Shown: positions 19,181 to 29,136, counted from the first letter of the stretch. The stretch: 64,000 nucleotides of DNA from an uncultured Desulfobulbaceae bacterium (GCA_947259225.1 CAMYLK010000006.1:62001-126000); one strand, 5' to 3'. Notes: generated by a model from the letters alone, not told the origin. Numbers and translations are program-made.

Positions 19181-20740
19181 ATGAAATTTAATAATATCCT
19201 CCTGATCACTACAGATGAGTCTGATATAAAAGACATCAAGGAGGCCTTGATAGAGCACGAAGTGCTCACCACGGAAAGTCCCGCCGACGCTCCATCTATC
19301 TGCGCAAATGAAGATGTCTATCTAGTTATTGTCGAAGAGGAATTGCTTGGGCGAAGCGGAAGCCAGCTTTTTGTTGATCTGCGTAATGCCAGACCCTGGA
19401 TGTCAGGTCTTCTCTTAACTGAAAAAGTCGATGAGGAACTGCTTCGCAGGGCTCTTGATATAGGGTTTACCGGCCTCCTTGAGAAACCGATCGATCCTGT
19501 TAAATTACTGAAGCGGATTTACCGGGCCATGGAATCAGCACGATTGCTGGAGGAAAATACCCGACTAAGAACTCTTTTACCGTTATACAGTTTCGGAGAG
19601 CAGTTCCTTTCCTCAACCTCTGAACAGGAGGTTTTTGACGGCCTTATAGATATTGTTGTCGAGGAGACCGGCGCTTCCCGGATCTCTGTAATGTGGTACA
19701 AAGAAGAGGAGGGTTGCCTGCGCATTGTTGCCTCCCGAGGAATTGACGCGGACCTGGTGGAATCCATACGTCTGCAGCCGGGAGACCAGGTAGCCGGATG
19801 GGTGTATCAGAAAGGCGAACCGGTCATTCTAAACCGTGATTCGCAGGAACAGTCGATCTTTGCTCCACTTCTTCAACGGATGGAAATATCTGCGGCCGTT
19901 TCTTTTCCCATAACAATGAGAGGCAAGATCCAAGGGGTTCTTAATATCAGCCAGTCTGAGGAGGAAGCAAGGTTCAGTGAAGCGGATATTGAGATGCTGG
20001 CTGTAGTTACCAGTCAGGCGGCAATGGCTCTTGCAAATGTCAGTTTTAGAACTGTATTACAGGAAAAAACCCGTGTACGTACCCTTTTCGAACAGTATGT
20101 TGCCCCTGAAGTTGCCGAATTGCTCATTTCAAGCGGCAGTGACCTGGTCGGGCTTGGTGAAATTAAGAATGTAACAGTTTTTTTTGCAGATATCAGAGAG
20201 TCGACAACTCTGGTCCAGCGTCTTGATTTAAAGGAACTCCGATCATTCCTGAATGAATTTTTTCAAATATTCACTGAAATAATTTTTGAAAGCCGTGGTA
20301 CTGTTGATAAATTTATGGGGGATGCTGTTCTGGCAATTTTCGGAGCTCCCATTGAACTTGAGAACCAGAACCTGTCGGCAGTGCAGACGGCTGTAGACAT
20401 CAGAGAGCAGTTTGAAAAACTTCGAATGAAATGGGTGGCCCGCCGAGAAGACTTCAGCATTATTGATATCGCCATCGGGGTGACGTGCGGGGATGTGTTT
20501 CTGGGAAATGTCGGCTCCTCCCACAGATTTGACTATACAGTGATAGGGACGCCGGTAAACATTGCCCAGAGAATTGCGGCTGCATCACCCTCAGGTCATA
20601 TCCATATAACCAGGGAAGTTAATGAGTACATAGAACCGTACTTTGACATTGTTGAGGTCGGGTCTATGCGTCTCAGAGGGGTTGAAAAGCTCGTTCCGGT
20701 ATATTCTGTTGGGCAGGAAAAATTTTTTTCAAAGAAGTAA
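19181..20740 (+). CDS. Receiver-like domain + GAF + class III adenylate/guanylate cyclase
   Basis: N-terminal receiver fold (LEKPID Lys motif), GAF region (LFEQ...VSFPITMRGKIQGVLNISQSEE), cyclase catalytic domain (VTVFFADIRESTTL...GTVDKFMGDAVLAIFGAP...HRFDYTVIGTPVNIAQRI). Confidence 0.9.
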   Translation: MKFNNILLITTDESDIKDIKEALIEHEVLTTESPADAPSICANEDVYLVIVEEELLGRSGSQLFVDLRNARPWMSGLLLTEKVDEELLRRALDIGFTGLLEKPIDPVKLLKRIYRAMESARLLEENTRLRTLLPLYSFGEQFLSSTSEQEVFDGLIDIVVEETGASRISVMWYKEEEGCLRIVASRGIDADLVESIRLQPGDQVAGWVYQKGEPVILNRDSQEQSIFAPLLQRMEISAAVSFPITMRGKIQGVLNISQSEEEARFSEADIEMLAVVTSQAAMALANVSFRTVLQEKTRVRTLFEQYVAPEVAELLISSGSDLVGLGEIKNVTVFFADIRESTTLVQRLDLKELRSFLNEFFQIFTEIIFESRGTVDKFMGDAVLAIFGAPIELENQNLSAVQTAVDIREQFEKLRMKWVARREDFSIIDIAIGVTCGDVFLGNVGSSHRFDYTVIGTPVNIAQRIAAASPSGHIHITREVNEYIEPYFDIVEVGSMRLRGVEKLVPVYSVGQEKFFSKK

Positions 20741-20788
20741 TGGAGAAAAATCAAAGGATTTCTGGCAGTTCTGTAAGATGTCGGCAAA

Positions 20789-21232
20789 TTATTTTTCTTT
20801 GGTCATTGCCATGGAAGCCCAGAGGCTATCCCTTTCTTTCTGTTTTCTCAACATAGCTTTTTCAAGAGTTTTCATCTGTACACCCTCCGGACTGACCATA
20901 AAGTCAACACCCATCCTGTAGGCCTTGATATCCTCCATGTCAAACTGGTTCAACCACACTGGACGGGCAGGTATGATAAAATCGCTGAGGTCAGGTGGGA
21001 TATTAATATGCAACTGCAGAAATAAAGAGTCGTCCTCTTTGGTAGTATGATAAACGTGAAAAGTCTTGAGCAGAACCTGAGTCATAAGCAGGCAGGCACC
21101 GTGCCTGGAGATGTCGACTATTCTACCGGAGAATGGGCCGGCTATTGTCGAGTTATTGACACCTGACATCACGGAAACTGAGATGGGGAGAAAATCCGCG
21201 TAGCGCTTTGAACGTCGGAGTTCTGATATCAT
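20789..21232 (-). CDS. PilZ-like domain protein (array member 5 in transcription order)
   Basis: RRSKR...GRIVDISRHGACLLM...IPARPVWLN. Confidence 0.8.
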   Translation of the reverse strand: MISELRRSKRYADFLPISVSVMSGVNNSTIAGPFSGRIVDISRHGACLLMTQVLLKTFHVYHTTKEDDSLFLQLHINIPPDLSDFIIPARPVWLNQFDMEDIKAYRMGVDFMVSPEGVQMKTLEKAMLRKQKERDSLWASMAMTKEK

Positions 21233-21621
21233 TTTTTACTGATGACCTGTTCAAGTTGTATCATTTGCTCACCCTCCGGGTTGATCATGAACTCAACACC
21301 GATTTTGAAAGCATGAAGGTCACCTTCCTGGAAAATGTCCATCCAGATGGGGCGACTGGGAATTTTACACTCTATTATCTCTGGTTGAATGTTTATGGTC
21401 AATTGAAGAAAAACGGAATCTGATTCTTTGGTTGAGTGAAAAATATGAAAGGTGTTCATCATAACCTGGGACATGAGCAGGCAGGCCCCGTGTCGTGATA
21501 TATTAATGATCCTGCCCTGAAAAGGGCCTGCTTTTGTTGTATCTTCATCACCATCTATAGCTACAACGGAGATTGGCAGAAAGCGATCATACCTTTTTGA
21601 TCTTCGGAGGATCTTTGTCAT
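21229..21621 (-). CDS. PilZ-like domain protein (array member 4)
   Basis: RRSKR...GRIINISRHGACLLM...IPSRPIWMD; 4 bp overlaps with neighbours. Confidence 0.8.
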   Translation of the reverse strand: MTKILRRSKRYDRFLPISVVAIDGDEDTTKAGPFQGRIINISRHGACLLMSQVMMNTFHIFHSTKESDSVFLQLTINIQPEIIECKIPSRPIWMDIFQEGDLHAFKIGVEFMINPEGEQMIQLEQVISKK

Positions 21622-22004
21622 AAATTCTGGGAAAGTAAACTGATTATTTCAGAGTCTTTTTCTATGTTTAGAAATTCTATGCCAATCATCCGTTCGTGGA
21701 AATCTTCTCTTTGAAACGAGTTTAACCAGACAGGCCTGGCTTCAATTGTTATACTTTTCAGAAGATGAGGAAGGTCTATTTCCATGTACAGATAAGCAGA
21801 GCTTTCCGCCCGGGTGGAGTGGAAAATGTGAAAAGAGTCGTGGTTGGTCCTGGACATGAGTAAGCATGCTCCATTACTGCAAATATCTACAACGGTCCCT
21901 GGAAATGGACCGGCCAGGTAATCATCGCTTCCTTGGGTTTTGACAAATACTGATACAGGGGTAAAGTCGGTCTGGCGCTTGCATCGGCGAAGATCAGAAC
22001 TCAT
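21618..22004 (-). CDS. PilZ-like domain protein (array member 3, divergent motif)
   Basis: RRCKR...GTVVDICSNGACLLM...IEARPVWLN; Ser of DxSxxG is Cys. Confidence 0.75.
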   Translation of the reverse strand: MSSDLRRCKRQTDFTPVSVFVKTQGSDDYLAGPFPGTVVDICSNGACLLMSRTNHDSFHIFHSTRAESSAYLYMEIDLPHLLKSITIEARPVWLNSFQREDFHERMIGIEFLNIEKDSEIISLLSQNL

Positions 22005-22393
22005 ACATTTTTGCTCAATTTATCAATTTTCCTCAAGTCGTTTCTTCCGAGGCTGTCGATAAAATCAACACCGATTCTAAAGACTTTCATATCGTCCAGT
22101 TTCATTGAATTGAACCATACCGGCCGAGCCGCGATTTTCATAGTTTCCGAATCCTCAGGATTCTGTATTTTAATCTGGAGGCTTGAAGATGTATCTTCTC
22201 TTGTTGAATGAAAAATATGGAAATTATCTATCATGACATGAGGCATGAGCAGACAGGCACCATGATTAGAGATATTTACTATCCTCCCAGATAAAGGACC
22301 GGCGAGTTTTTGCTGGTGATTATCCCCGTCTACGAAAAGGGTGATGGGCAGGAAATCATTGTATCGTGACGATCTTCGCAGTTCAGCTGCCAT
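22001..22393 (-). CDS. PilZ-like domain protein (array member 2)
   Basis: RRSSR...GRIVNISNHGACLLM...IAARPVWFN. Confidence 0.8.
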   Translation of the reverse strand: MAAELRRSSRYNDFLPITLFVDGDNHQQKLAGPLSGRIVNISNHGACLLMPHVMIDNFHIFHSTREDTSSSLQIKIQNPEDSETMKIAARPVWFNSMKLDDMKVFRIGVDFIDSLGRNDLRKIDKLSKNV

Positions 22394-22826
22394 TGCCAGC
22401 CTCTATTTCGGTTATAATATCCACCTGTGTCTCCGATTGGTTGCTCACCTTGTCAATAATGTTGTCCATTTTTTCACTGTCGGGGTTTACCAGGAATTCC
22501 ACACCCATTTTGAATGCGCGAATATCATCCATGACAATAGGTTCTGCCCAGATGGGTCGGGCGGAAAGCTTGAAATTGTTAATCTCCGGTTCGATGCTCC
22601 CCTGGATGTCGATGTAGGAAGAGTCATCTTTATGGGTGGAACTGTAAACCTGGTATGCGTCAAGTACTCCCAGCGACATCAGCAGGCATGCGCCATACCT
22701 TGAAATGTTTATAATCCTGCCGGAAAATGGTCCTGCTTCCTTCTGTCCATTCATTCCGTTGTGGGCCTCAACTGAAACTGCAATAAAGTCGTTAAAACGT
22801 TTGGAGCGTCGCAATTCAGAAATCAT
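22383..22826 (-). CDS. PilZ-like domain protein (array member 1)
   Basis: RRSKR...GRIINISRYGACLLM...LSARPIWAE. Confidence 0.8.
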   Translation of the reverse strand: MISELRRSKRFNDFIAVSVEAHNGMNGQKEAGPFSGRIINISRYGACLLMSLGVLDAYQVYSSTHKDDSSYIDIQGSIEPEINNFKLSARPIWAEPIVMDDIRAFKMGVEFLVNPDSEKMDNIIDKVSNQSETQVDIITEIEAGNGS

Positions 22827-23069
22827 TTTTTTTCACCCTGTTCTCTTTCTACTTAATTCTCTGGCGCGTAGAAGATACGCTTGAAAAAGGTTCGCAAAAT
22901 GGTACACTATTTCTTTGTCAGTAAAGAAAAAGTGGCGGCAATTTCCATTTGTAATACGATTTTTTATGTATTTATCATATTATATGAGTTTCATAAAGAA
23001 AAAATTCAGACGGAAGCAATGAAAGCCTTTCGGTCTGGTAGGATTTTCTATAGATGAAAAGGAGCTGTA

Positions 23070-24533
23070 ATGCAGTTAACAAGAAAGGAACTTGTAAGAG
23101 AACAGTGTTATGTGAACGGCAAGTGGATATCAGCCTCTGATAAAGAAACCTTTGAGGTTTCTAATCCTGCAACCGGTGAGCAGTTGGGGAATGTACCTTC
23201 TCTGGGCAGGGGTGAAACGGCTCTTGCTGTCGAGGCAGCTGAAACAGCTTATCCTGCATGGCGCAAGCTGACAGCCAAGGAACGTTCTCAGCTATTGCGC
23301 CGCTGGTTTGATCTCATAATGGAAAACCAGGAGGACCTGGCTGTGATCATGACCGCCGAGCAGGGCAAGCCCCTTGTTGAGTCACGTGGTGAAATTGCAT
23401 ATGCAGCTTCATTCGTAGAGTGGTTTGCTGAAGAGGGGAAAAGAGTGTATGGCGATACCATTCCCATGGCACAGCACGGCAAAAGGATCATCGTCATTAA
23501 AGAATCCGTAGGTGTCTGTGCGGCCATTACACCATGGAACTTTCCTTCGGCCATGATAACGCGAAAGGCAGCCCCCGCACTTGCCGCGGGATGCACAATA
23601 GTCGTAAAACCTGCGTCCCAGACTCCACTCTCCGCACTGGCCCTTGCATATCTTGCAGGTGAAGCCGGCATTCCTCCCGGAGTCTTTAATGTGCTCACCG
23701 GGTCGGCATCTGAAATAGGAGAGGAACTCACGGGTAATCCTGCAGTCCGAAAGCTGAGTTTTACAGGTTCGACGGAAATCGGCAAGAAGCTCATGCAGGC
23801 CTGCGCATCCAACGTAAAAAAAATATCCCTGGAACTCGGCGGGCATGCCCCATTTATCGTTTTCGACGATGCAGATCTTGACGCAGCTGTTGAGGGGGCA
23901 ATTGCCTCTAAATACCGTAACAGCGGCCAGACCTGTGTCTGTGCCAACCGGATGATTGTCCAGAACAGCATCTACGATGAATTTGCTGACAAACTTGTAA
24001 AGGCCGTAACCTCGCAGCTCAAGATGGGGAATGGGTTTAACGAGGGAGTTAACCAGGGCCCGCTTATCGATCTCAATGCTGTTGTCAAGGTAGAGGAACA
24101 GATAAAAGACGCTGTTGAGAAAGGGGCAAAAATTGCCTGCGGGGGAAATCGGGGTACAGCTGGTGGATTCTTTTTTGAACCAACGATTCTTCTTAATGTC
24201 ATCCCTACAATGGTTATCAGCAGAGAAGAAACCTTTGGCCCCGTAGCCCCACTCTTCTCTTTTGAAACAGAAGAAGAGGCTGTTGCCCTGGCAAATAATA
24301 CCCCTTATGGACTGGCCTCATACTTTTTCAGCAGTAACGTCAGCCGGGTCTGGCGGGTGGCCGAAGGGCTGGAATATGGAATGGTGGGTATTAACACCGG
24401 TATCATGTCGACAGAGTCAGCCCCTTTCGGCGGTATGAAAGAGTCGGGTGTAGGCCGGGAAGGTTCAAAATACGGTATTGATGAATACCTGGAGATGAAA
24501 TATCTCTGCCTTGGAGGCATAGAGGACAGTTAA
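23070..24533 (+). CDS. gabD: NAD(P)-dependent succinate-semialdehyde dehydrogenase (ALDH family)
   Basis: PWNFPSAMITRKAAPALAAGCTIVVKPASQTPLSA, LELGGHAPFIVFDDADLD, SGQTCVCANR, FGGMKESGVGREGSKYGIDEYLEMKY. Confidence 0.93.
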   Translation: MQLTRKELVREQCYVNGKWISASDKETFEVSNPATGEQLGNVPSLGRGETALAVEAAETAYPAWRKLTAKERSQLLRRWFDLIMENQEDLAVIMTAEQGKPLVESRGEIAYAASFVEWFAEEGKRVYGDTIPMAQHGKRIIVIKESVGVCAAITPWNFPSAMITRKAAPALAAGCTIVVKPASQTPLSALALAYLAGEAGIPPGVFNVLTGSASEIGEELTGNPAVRKLSFTGSTEIGKKLMQACASNVKKISLELGGHAPFIVFDDADLDAAVEGAIASKYRNSGQTCVCANRMIVQNSIYDEFADKLVKAVTSQLKMGNGFNEGVNQGPLIDLNAVVKVEEQIKDAVEKGAKIACGGNRGTAGGFFFEPTILLNVIPTMVISREETFGPVAPLFSFETEEEAVALANNTPYGLASYFFSSNVSRVWRVAEGLEYGMVGINTGIMSTESAPFGGMKESGVGREGSKYGIDEYLEMKYLCLGGIEDS

Positions 24534-24566
24534 GAGTTCAGCAGCTGCTGGAAAGGGGAATATGAC

Positions 24567-25301
24567 TTACAGGTCATCGCTGTCGACAAAAGCATAGGCA
24601 CTGTGTTTGTGGATTGATTCAAAGCTTTCCACCTCCACTGTAAACCAGTCGATACCAGAATGGTTCAAAGCCATCTGGGAAACCATGCGCACAACGTCTT
24701 CAACAAACATCGGATTGGCATATGCCTCTTCCGTGACGAATTTTTCATCAGGCCTTTTCAGCAAAGAGTAAAGTTCACATGAACCGCATTTTTCCACAAG
24801 GTTGATCAGATCTTCCAGCCAGATGAACCTGATGGGTTTGACTGTAAGTTTCACTTCGGCCCTCTGGTTATGGGCTCCAGAACTGCTTATTTCCTTTGAG
24901 CAAGGACATAATGTGGTTATCGGTACCACTACTGAAAGCAGCAGTTCCTCCACTGTATTGATACTTCCGATAAAAGAGCACTCATATTCCATCAGGCTTG
25001 CAGTTTTGCTGACCGGGGCCTTTTTGGAGATGAAGTATGGAAAGGTCATTTGCATTCCGGCTTTTTCAGCCTGAAGTTTTTCCCGCACTTCAGCCAGCAG
25101 TTCCGGAAAGATTGTTGCACTCATGTCCTCCTTGTATGTATGAAGAACCTTAGTGAATACTGAAACGCAGCTTTCCCTCACATGATGAGGCATTGCAGCT
25201 TTCATGCTGATTTTTGCCACAGTCTGCTGCAGTGATCCTGTTTTTTCACGGATACTGACAGGACAGGTAAAATCTTTAATTCCTACACTATGCAGTTTCA
25301 T
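24567..25301 (-). CDS. folE2: GTP cyclohydrolase FolE2 (type IB)
   Basis: PHHVRESCVSVF, VPITTLCPCSKEISSSGAHNQRAEV, YANPMFVEDVVR, HKHSAYAF. Confidence 0.92.
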   Translation of the reverse strand: MKLHSVGIKDFTCPVSIREKTGSLQQTVAKISMKAAMPHHVRESCVSVFTKVLHTYKEDMSATIFPELLAEVREKLQAEKAGMQMTFPYFISKKAPVSKTASLMEYECSFIGSINTVEELLLSVVVPITTLCPCSKEISSSGAHNQRAEVKLTVKPIRFIWLEDLINLVEKCGSCELYSLLKRPDEKFVTEEAYANPMFVEDVVRMVSQMALNHSGIDWFTVEVESFESIHKHSAYAFVDSDDL

Positions 25302-25479
25302 AGAACCGGTCTGAAATGGAATTGGTTAAACTGAAAACCAGACCATTACTGTATTTTTATGGGGACGACAAGAGACATTTATCCAGACATAATAAATGAT
25401 AGCGTCGGAAACAATAACTTCTTTATTTGAATGAAGGTCAAGAGTATGGTAGCTTAATATCTTTAAATAACAATGTAAT

Positions 25480-25878
25480 ATGGACATTATGAACCCTGAC
25501 GACAAAGTCCGCATAGATAAGTGGCTGTGGGCTGCAAGGTTTTATAAAACCAGGTCTATAGCGACAAAAGCTGTCAGCGGCGGGCACGTTCATTTGAACG
25601 GTCAGCGCATAAAACCTTCCAGGTCTCTGCAGATTGGTGATGAGTTGCACATCCGGCGCGGATTGACAGAGTTTGTGGTCATTGTTCTTGAGATGAGTGA
25701 CAGGAGGGGACCGGCAACTGTAGCAAGGACCCTCTACCAGGAAACTGGCGAGAGTGTTGCGCGGAGGGAAAAAACCGCGAAACAGAGGCGCCTGCAAAAT
25801 ACCACTGATCCTGGCCCGAGCCGCAAGCCGGACAAACGGGATCGGAGAAAAATACGAAAGTTCATACGAAAAGATTAA
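25480..25878 (+). CDS. hslR: S4-domain RNA-binding protein, Hsp15-like
   Basis: VRIDKWLWAARFYKTRSIATKAVSGGHVHLNGQRIKPSRSLQIGD, basic C-terminal tail. Confidence 0.88.
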   Translation: MDIMNPDDKVRIDKWLWAARFYKTRSIATKAVSGGHVHLNGQRIKPSRSLQIGDELHIRRGLTEFVVIVLEMSDRRGPATVARTLYQETGESVARREKTAKQRRLQNTTDPGPSRKPDKRDRRKIRKFIRKD

Positions 25879-25911
25879 TAACCTTTATGATTAAATGATG
25901 AGGAGAAGAGA

Positions 25912-26523
25912 ATGAAGAAAGTTGAACGGGCATTAATCAGCTTAACAGATAAGTCAGGAATAGAGAGCTTTGCCCAGGCGCTGTCCGACCTGGGTGTAGA
26001 GATTCTCTCAACTGGTGGTACTGCGAAGAAAATGAGGGACAATGGAATTCCCGTAAAAGATGTTTCAGAGTTTACCGGTTTTCCGGAAATGCTTGACGGC
26101 CGGGTCAAGACACTTCATCCACTGGTCCATGGTGGTATTCTCAATCAGAGGGAAAATCAGGATCATCAGCAGCAGTGTGTTGAGCATGGCATAAAGCCCA
26201 TCGATATTGTTGCTGTTAATCTCTATGCCTTTGAAAAAACAGTCGCAGATCCAAACTGCAGTCTACCGGATGCCATTGAAAATATTGATATTGGCGGACC
26301 GACCCTCCTCAGGGCGTCAGCGAAAAATTTTCAGGATGTCACCGTGATTGTCGATCCGGAAGATTACGGTAAGGTCCTGAGCGAGATCAGGGAAACAGGT
26401 AATACTACCCTTAAGACAAGGTTCAGGCTTGCCGTCAAAGTGTTCCAGATGACATCAGGATACGATACAACCATTGCCAAATGGTTAAGCCAGGTAGACG
26501 TTGAAACAAATCCCTATTTTTAA
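25912..26523 (+). CDS. IMP cyclohydrolase domain (PurH N-terminal domain only)
   Basis: [19 protein letters not shown]...[12 protein letters not shown]...[25 protein letters not shown]...[16 protein letters not shown]; 203 aa, ends before any AICAR transformylase domain. Confidence 0.92.
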   Translation: MKKVERALISLTDKSGIESFAQALSDLGVEILSTGGTAKKMRDNGIPVKDVSEFTGFPEMLDGRVKTLHPLVHGGILNQRENQDHQQQCVEHGIKPIDIVAVNLYAFEKTVADPNCSLPDAIENIDIGGPTLLRASAKNFQDVTVIVDPEDYGKVLSEIRETGNTTLKTRFRLAVKVFQMTSGYDTTIAKWLSQVDVETNPYF

Positions 26524-26534
26524 GGAAGAGAATC

Positions 26535-27110
26535 ATGCAGAAAATGGCTGTTCTTGTTTCGGGTAGCGGCAGAACACTCGATAATTTCCATGAACGTATC
26601 CAGAAAGGAATTCTGAATGCGTCTGTCGAGGTTGTCATATCAAATGTTTCCACTGCGCTGGGACTGGAAAAGGCAAAGAATTACGGTTACCCGGCATTTC
26701 ATGCTGTGGGAAACGAGGCAACCAACAAAATTATTGCAGACTTCGACATAGACCTTGTCGTCCTGGCAGGCTATCTGAAGCTCTACGCGCCGCCTGATAA
26801 TCTCAAACGTTCAGTCTTGAACATTCATCCATCACTGATTCCGGCCTTTTGTGGTGACGGATGGTACGGCCATTTTGTTCATGAAGCTGTTAAAGCCAGG
26901 GGGTGTGTTGTGAGCGGTTGTACAGTGCATTTTGCCAACGAAGTGTATGATGAAGGCCCCATTATTGTTCAGAAATGTGTCGCCCTTGATTATGATGATA
27001 CACCTGATGATATTGCTGCCAAGGTCTTTACGGCAGAGTGTGAGGCCTATCCCGAGGCCATCAACCTGGTTGACACCAGGGGTAAGGATTTCTATTGGAA
27101 CAGGGTGTGA
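26535..27110 (+). CDS. purN: Phosphoribosylglycinamide formyltransferase
   Basis: MAVLVSGSGRTLDNF, LDLVVLAGYLKLY, LNIHPSLIPAF, GCTVHFANEVYDEGPIIVQ. Confidence 0.9.
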   Translation: MQKMAVLVSGSGRTLDNFHERIQKGILNASVEVVISNVSTALGLEKAKNYGYPAFHAVGNEATNKIIADFDIDLVVLAGYLKLYAPPDNLKRSVLNIHPSLIPAFCGDGWYGHFVHEAVKARGCVVSGCTVHFANEVYDEGPIIVQKCVALDYDDTPDDIAAKVFTAECEAYPEAINLVDTRGKDFYWNRV

Positions 27111-27116
27111 AACAAG

Positions 27117-27653
27117 ATGGCTAAACAGGTAATAATGACAGCCCAGGATATCGACCGCAGCCTTAACCGGCTGAGCCTTGAAATTCTGGAACGCAACCAC
27201 GGGATAGAGAATCTGGCTGTTATAGGCATTCATACTGGAGGCGTATATCTCGCCGAAAGAATCCGTCGTGAAATCGACAGTCGTGAAAAGGGATCAATAA
27301 AAACCGGGAACCTGGATATTACACTTTATCGTGATGACTGGAGCCTTATATCGCAGAATCCCATCGTCCGAAAGACAGATATTGGATTCCTCCTTGAAAA
27401 TCAGAAAGTAGTGCTGGTTGATGATGTTATTTTTACCGGCAGAACAATTCGGGCGGCCATGGATGCGATTATGGATTACGGACGACCTGATTCTATCCAA
27501 CTGGCCGTACTCGTTGACCGGGGGGGAAGAGAGCTGCCCATTCAGCCTGATTATGTCGGCATGACGGTTATGGCTGGTGAAAATGAACGGGTGGATGTAC
27601 TCCTGGAAGAAAAATCAGGACGTGATGAAGTTGTCGTTTTTGAAAAGGAGTGA
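27117..27653 (+). CDS. pyrR: PyrR-type uracil phosphoribosyltransferase/pyr regulator
   Basis: LAVIGIHTGGVYLAERI...LDITLYRDD...VVLVDDVIFTGRTIRAAMDAIMDYGRP. Confidence 0.92.
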   Translation: MAKQVIMTAQDIDRSLNRLSLEILERNHGIENLAVIGIHTGGVYLAERIRREIDSREKGSIKTGNLDITLYRDDWSLISQNPIVRKTDIGFLLENQKVVLVDDVIFTGRTIRAAMDAIMDYGRPDSIQLAVLVDRGGRELPIQPDYVGMTVMAGENERVDVLLEEKSGRDEVVVFEKE

Positions 27654-27690
27654 AGCTGAATAAATCGACTGGAAATGTCAGTGCATTTAT

Positions 27691-29136
27691 ATGACTAGGA
27701 AGCCTGGTAAAATTAACCGTTGTGATGATCTTGAAAAGATTTGTCAACGGGTGAAGGAAAAGTCAGTCAGTTATGATAAATACAATTTCACTGATCGTTA
27801 TAACGATTTTCTGAAAGCTTTTTTTGATCTGTGCCAGGAATTTGACTCCCTGGAGGAATTTTATCGGATTTGCGTTGCCGTCCCCCTTGAGATGACAGGG
27901 CTTGAGTGCGCACTTTATCTTTACGACGAAACAAACGATGCCCTTCAGCTGGTCTGCGACACAGTACGGGGAGTCCTTGACATACCAGAGCCCGCGCCGT
28001 TGCCGGTCAGCATTCTCCAAACTGCTTACGAATCAAACACTTCCTACATCGTTCCCATCTACAGTAAATCGACAGTTGAATCCCAGACCGAGGATTCGGC
28101 ATCCGGGGACAGGTTTTCATTTGAAGATGTATACGGTAAAAACAAGATTTTCGGTATGTTTGAAGTACAGGGAGTTGAACAGCTGTCGCAGTCAGATAAA
28201 TTCTTCTTCCAGAAGTATTGCAACCGGATTGGCTATAATCTTCATAACAGGCTGATTGCCAACCAGAATATCGCCCATCTCAAATTTATCAATAATCTGG
28301 TCATGGATATTGAACACAATATTATTGTGCCCAATATGTATTTCAAGCATATTTTCAACCAGCTCAAAAAAAAGATTCTGGAGCTCAACGAGCTGAAAGC
28401 ACAATTCAGGCATTTGCCATGGCCGGAAAACTATGTCAATGAATACAAACAATGTCTCTCCCGGTGTGATGGCATTTATATGGAAATGCTTACCTATCAT
28501 CAGGAACTGGTAAAACACCACGCCAATACAAGTCTGTTTCTGGAAAGTCTTTTCAGACGGGAACATTTTAAAAAGGGGCATCTTGTCCTGCGCACCAGGC
28601 GATGCTTTGTGGAAAAGGAGGTTATCCTGCCACAGCTGGAGCACTATGCCAGTAGGTTGCGGATCGCCAATGTTATAGTTGAAAGACCCCGGAACATGCT
28701 TGAAGAGGAGTTCCAGATTCTCGTTGATGTCGGTTTGCTGTCCCAGGTATATGCCAACCTTTTCTCCAATGCTGCAAAGTACGCCGGGGAAGTAATTGAC
28801 CATCACGGTAATCCGCGCAAAGCACTTGCATACGGCAGGGAACTTATAGAAAATTATCCCGAAGAGGATAAACAGGGTATCAAATTCAATGTGTTCACAA
28901 CTGGAGTACACATTGACGAAGAGGAAGCGCTAAAACTTTTTGAGGAAGGAGTGCGTGGCAAGGGTAGTGAAAAACATCCTGGCACCGGACACGGTCTCGC
29001 TTTTATTAAGCATGTAATTGAACTCCATGGCGGCAAGATAGGCTATGAGGCAACTCAAGAAGGGAATAATTTTTACTTTATTCTTCCCATCCCCCCTTCC
29101 GCAAAACTGCCGGGATCGGAAGAGAGTAAAAGTTAA
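27691..29136 (+). CDS. Sensor histidine kinase with GAF-like N-terminal region
   Basis: Putative H-box region (MDIEHNIIVPN), N box (LFSNAAKYA), G box (GTGHGLAFIKHVIELHGGKIGYEA). Confidence 0.8.
   Translation: MTRKPGKINRCDDLEKICQRVKEKSVSYDKYNFTDRYNDFLKAFFDLCQEFDSLEEFYRICVAVPLEMTGLECALYLYDETNDALQLVCDTVRGVLDIPEPAPLPVSILQTAYESNTSYIVPIYSKSTVESQTEDSASGDRFSFEDVYGKNKIFGMFEVQGVEQLSQSDKFFFQKYCNRIGYNLHNRLIANQNIAHLKFINNLVMDIEHNIIVPNMYFKHIFNQLKKKILELNELKAQFRHLPWPENYVNEYKQCLSRCDGIYMEMLTYHQELVKHHANTSLFLESLFRREHFKKGHLVLRTRRCFVEKEVILPQLEHYASRLRIANVIVERPRNMLEEEFQILVDVGLLSQVYANLFSNAAKYAGEVIDHHGNPRKALAYGRELIENYPEEDKQGIKFNVFTTGVHIDEEEALKLFEEGVRGKGSEKHPGTGHGLAFIKHVIELHGGKIGYEATQEGNNFYFILPIPPSAKLPGSEESKS

Noticed and set aside
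28192-28911. Long antisense ORF (239 aa) opposite the histidine kinase
   Set aside because: Complement of a clearly conserved coding gene, no own domain signature; the same applies to antisense ORFs 23288..23971 and 46066..46788.
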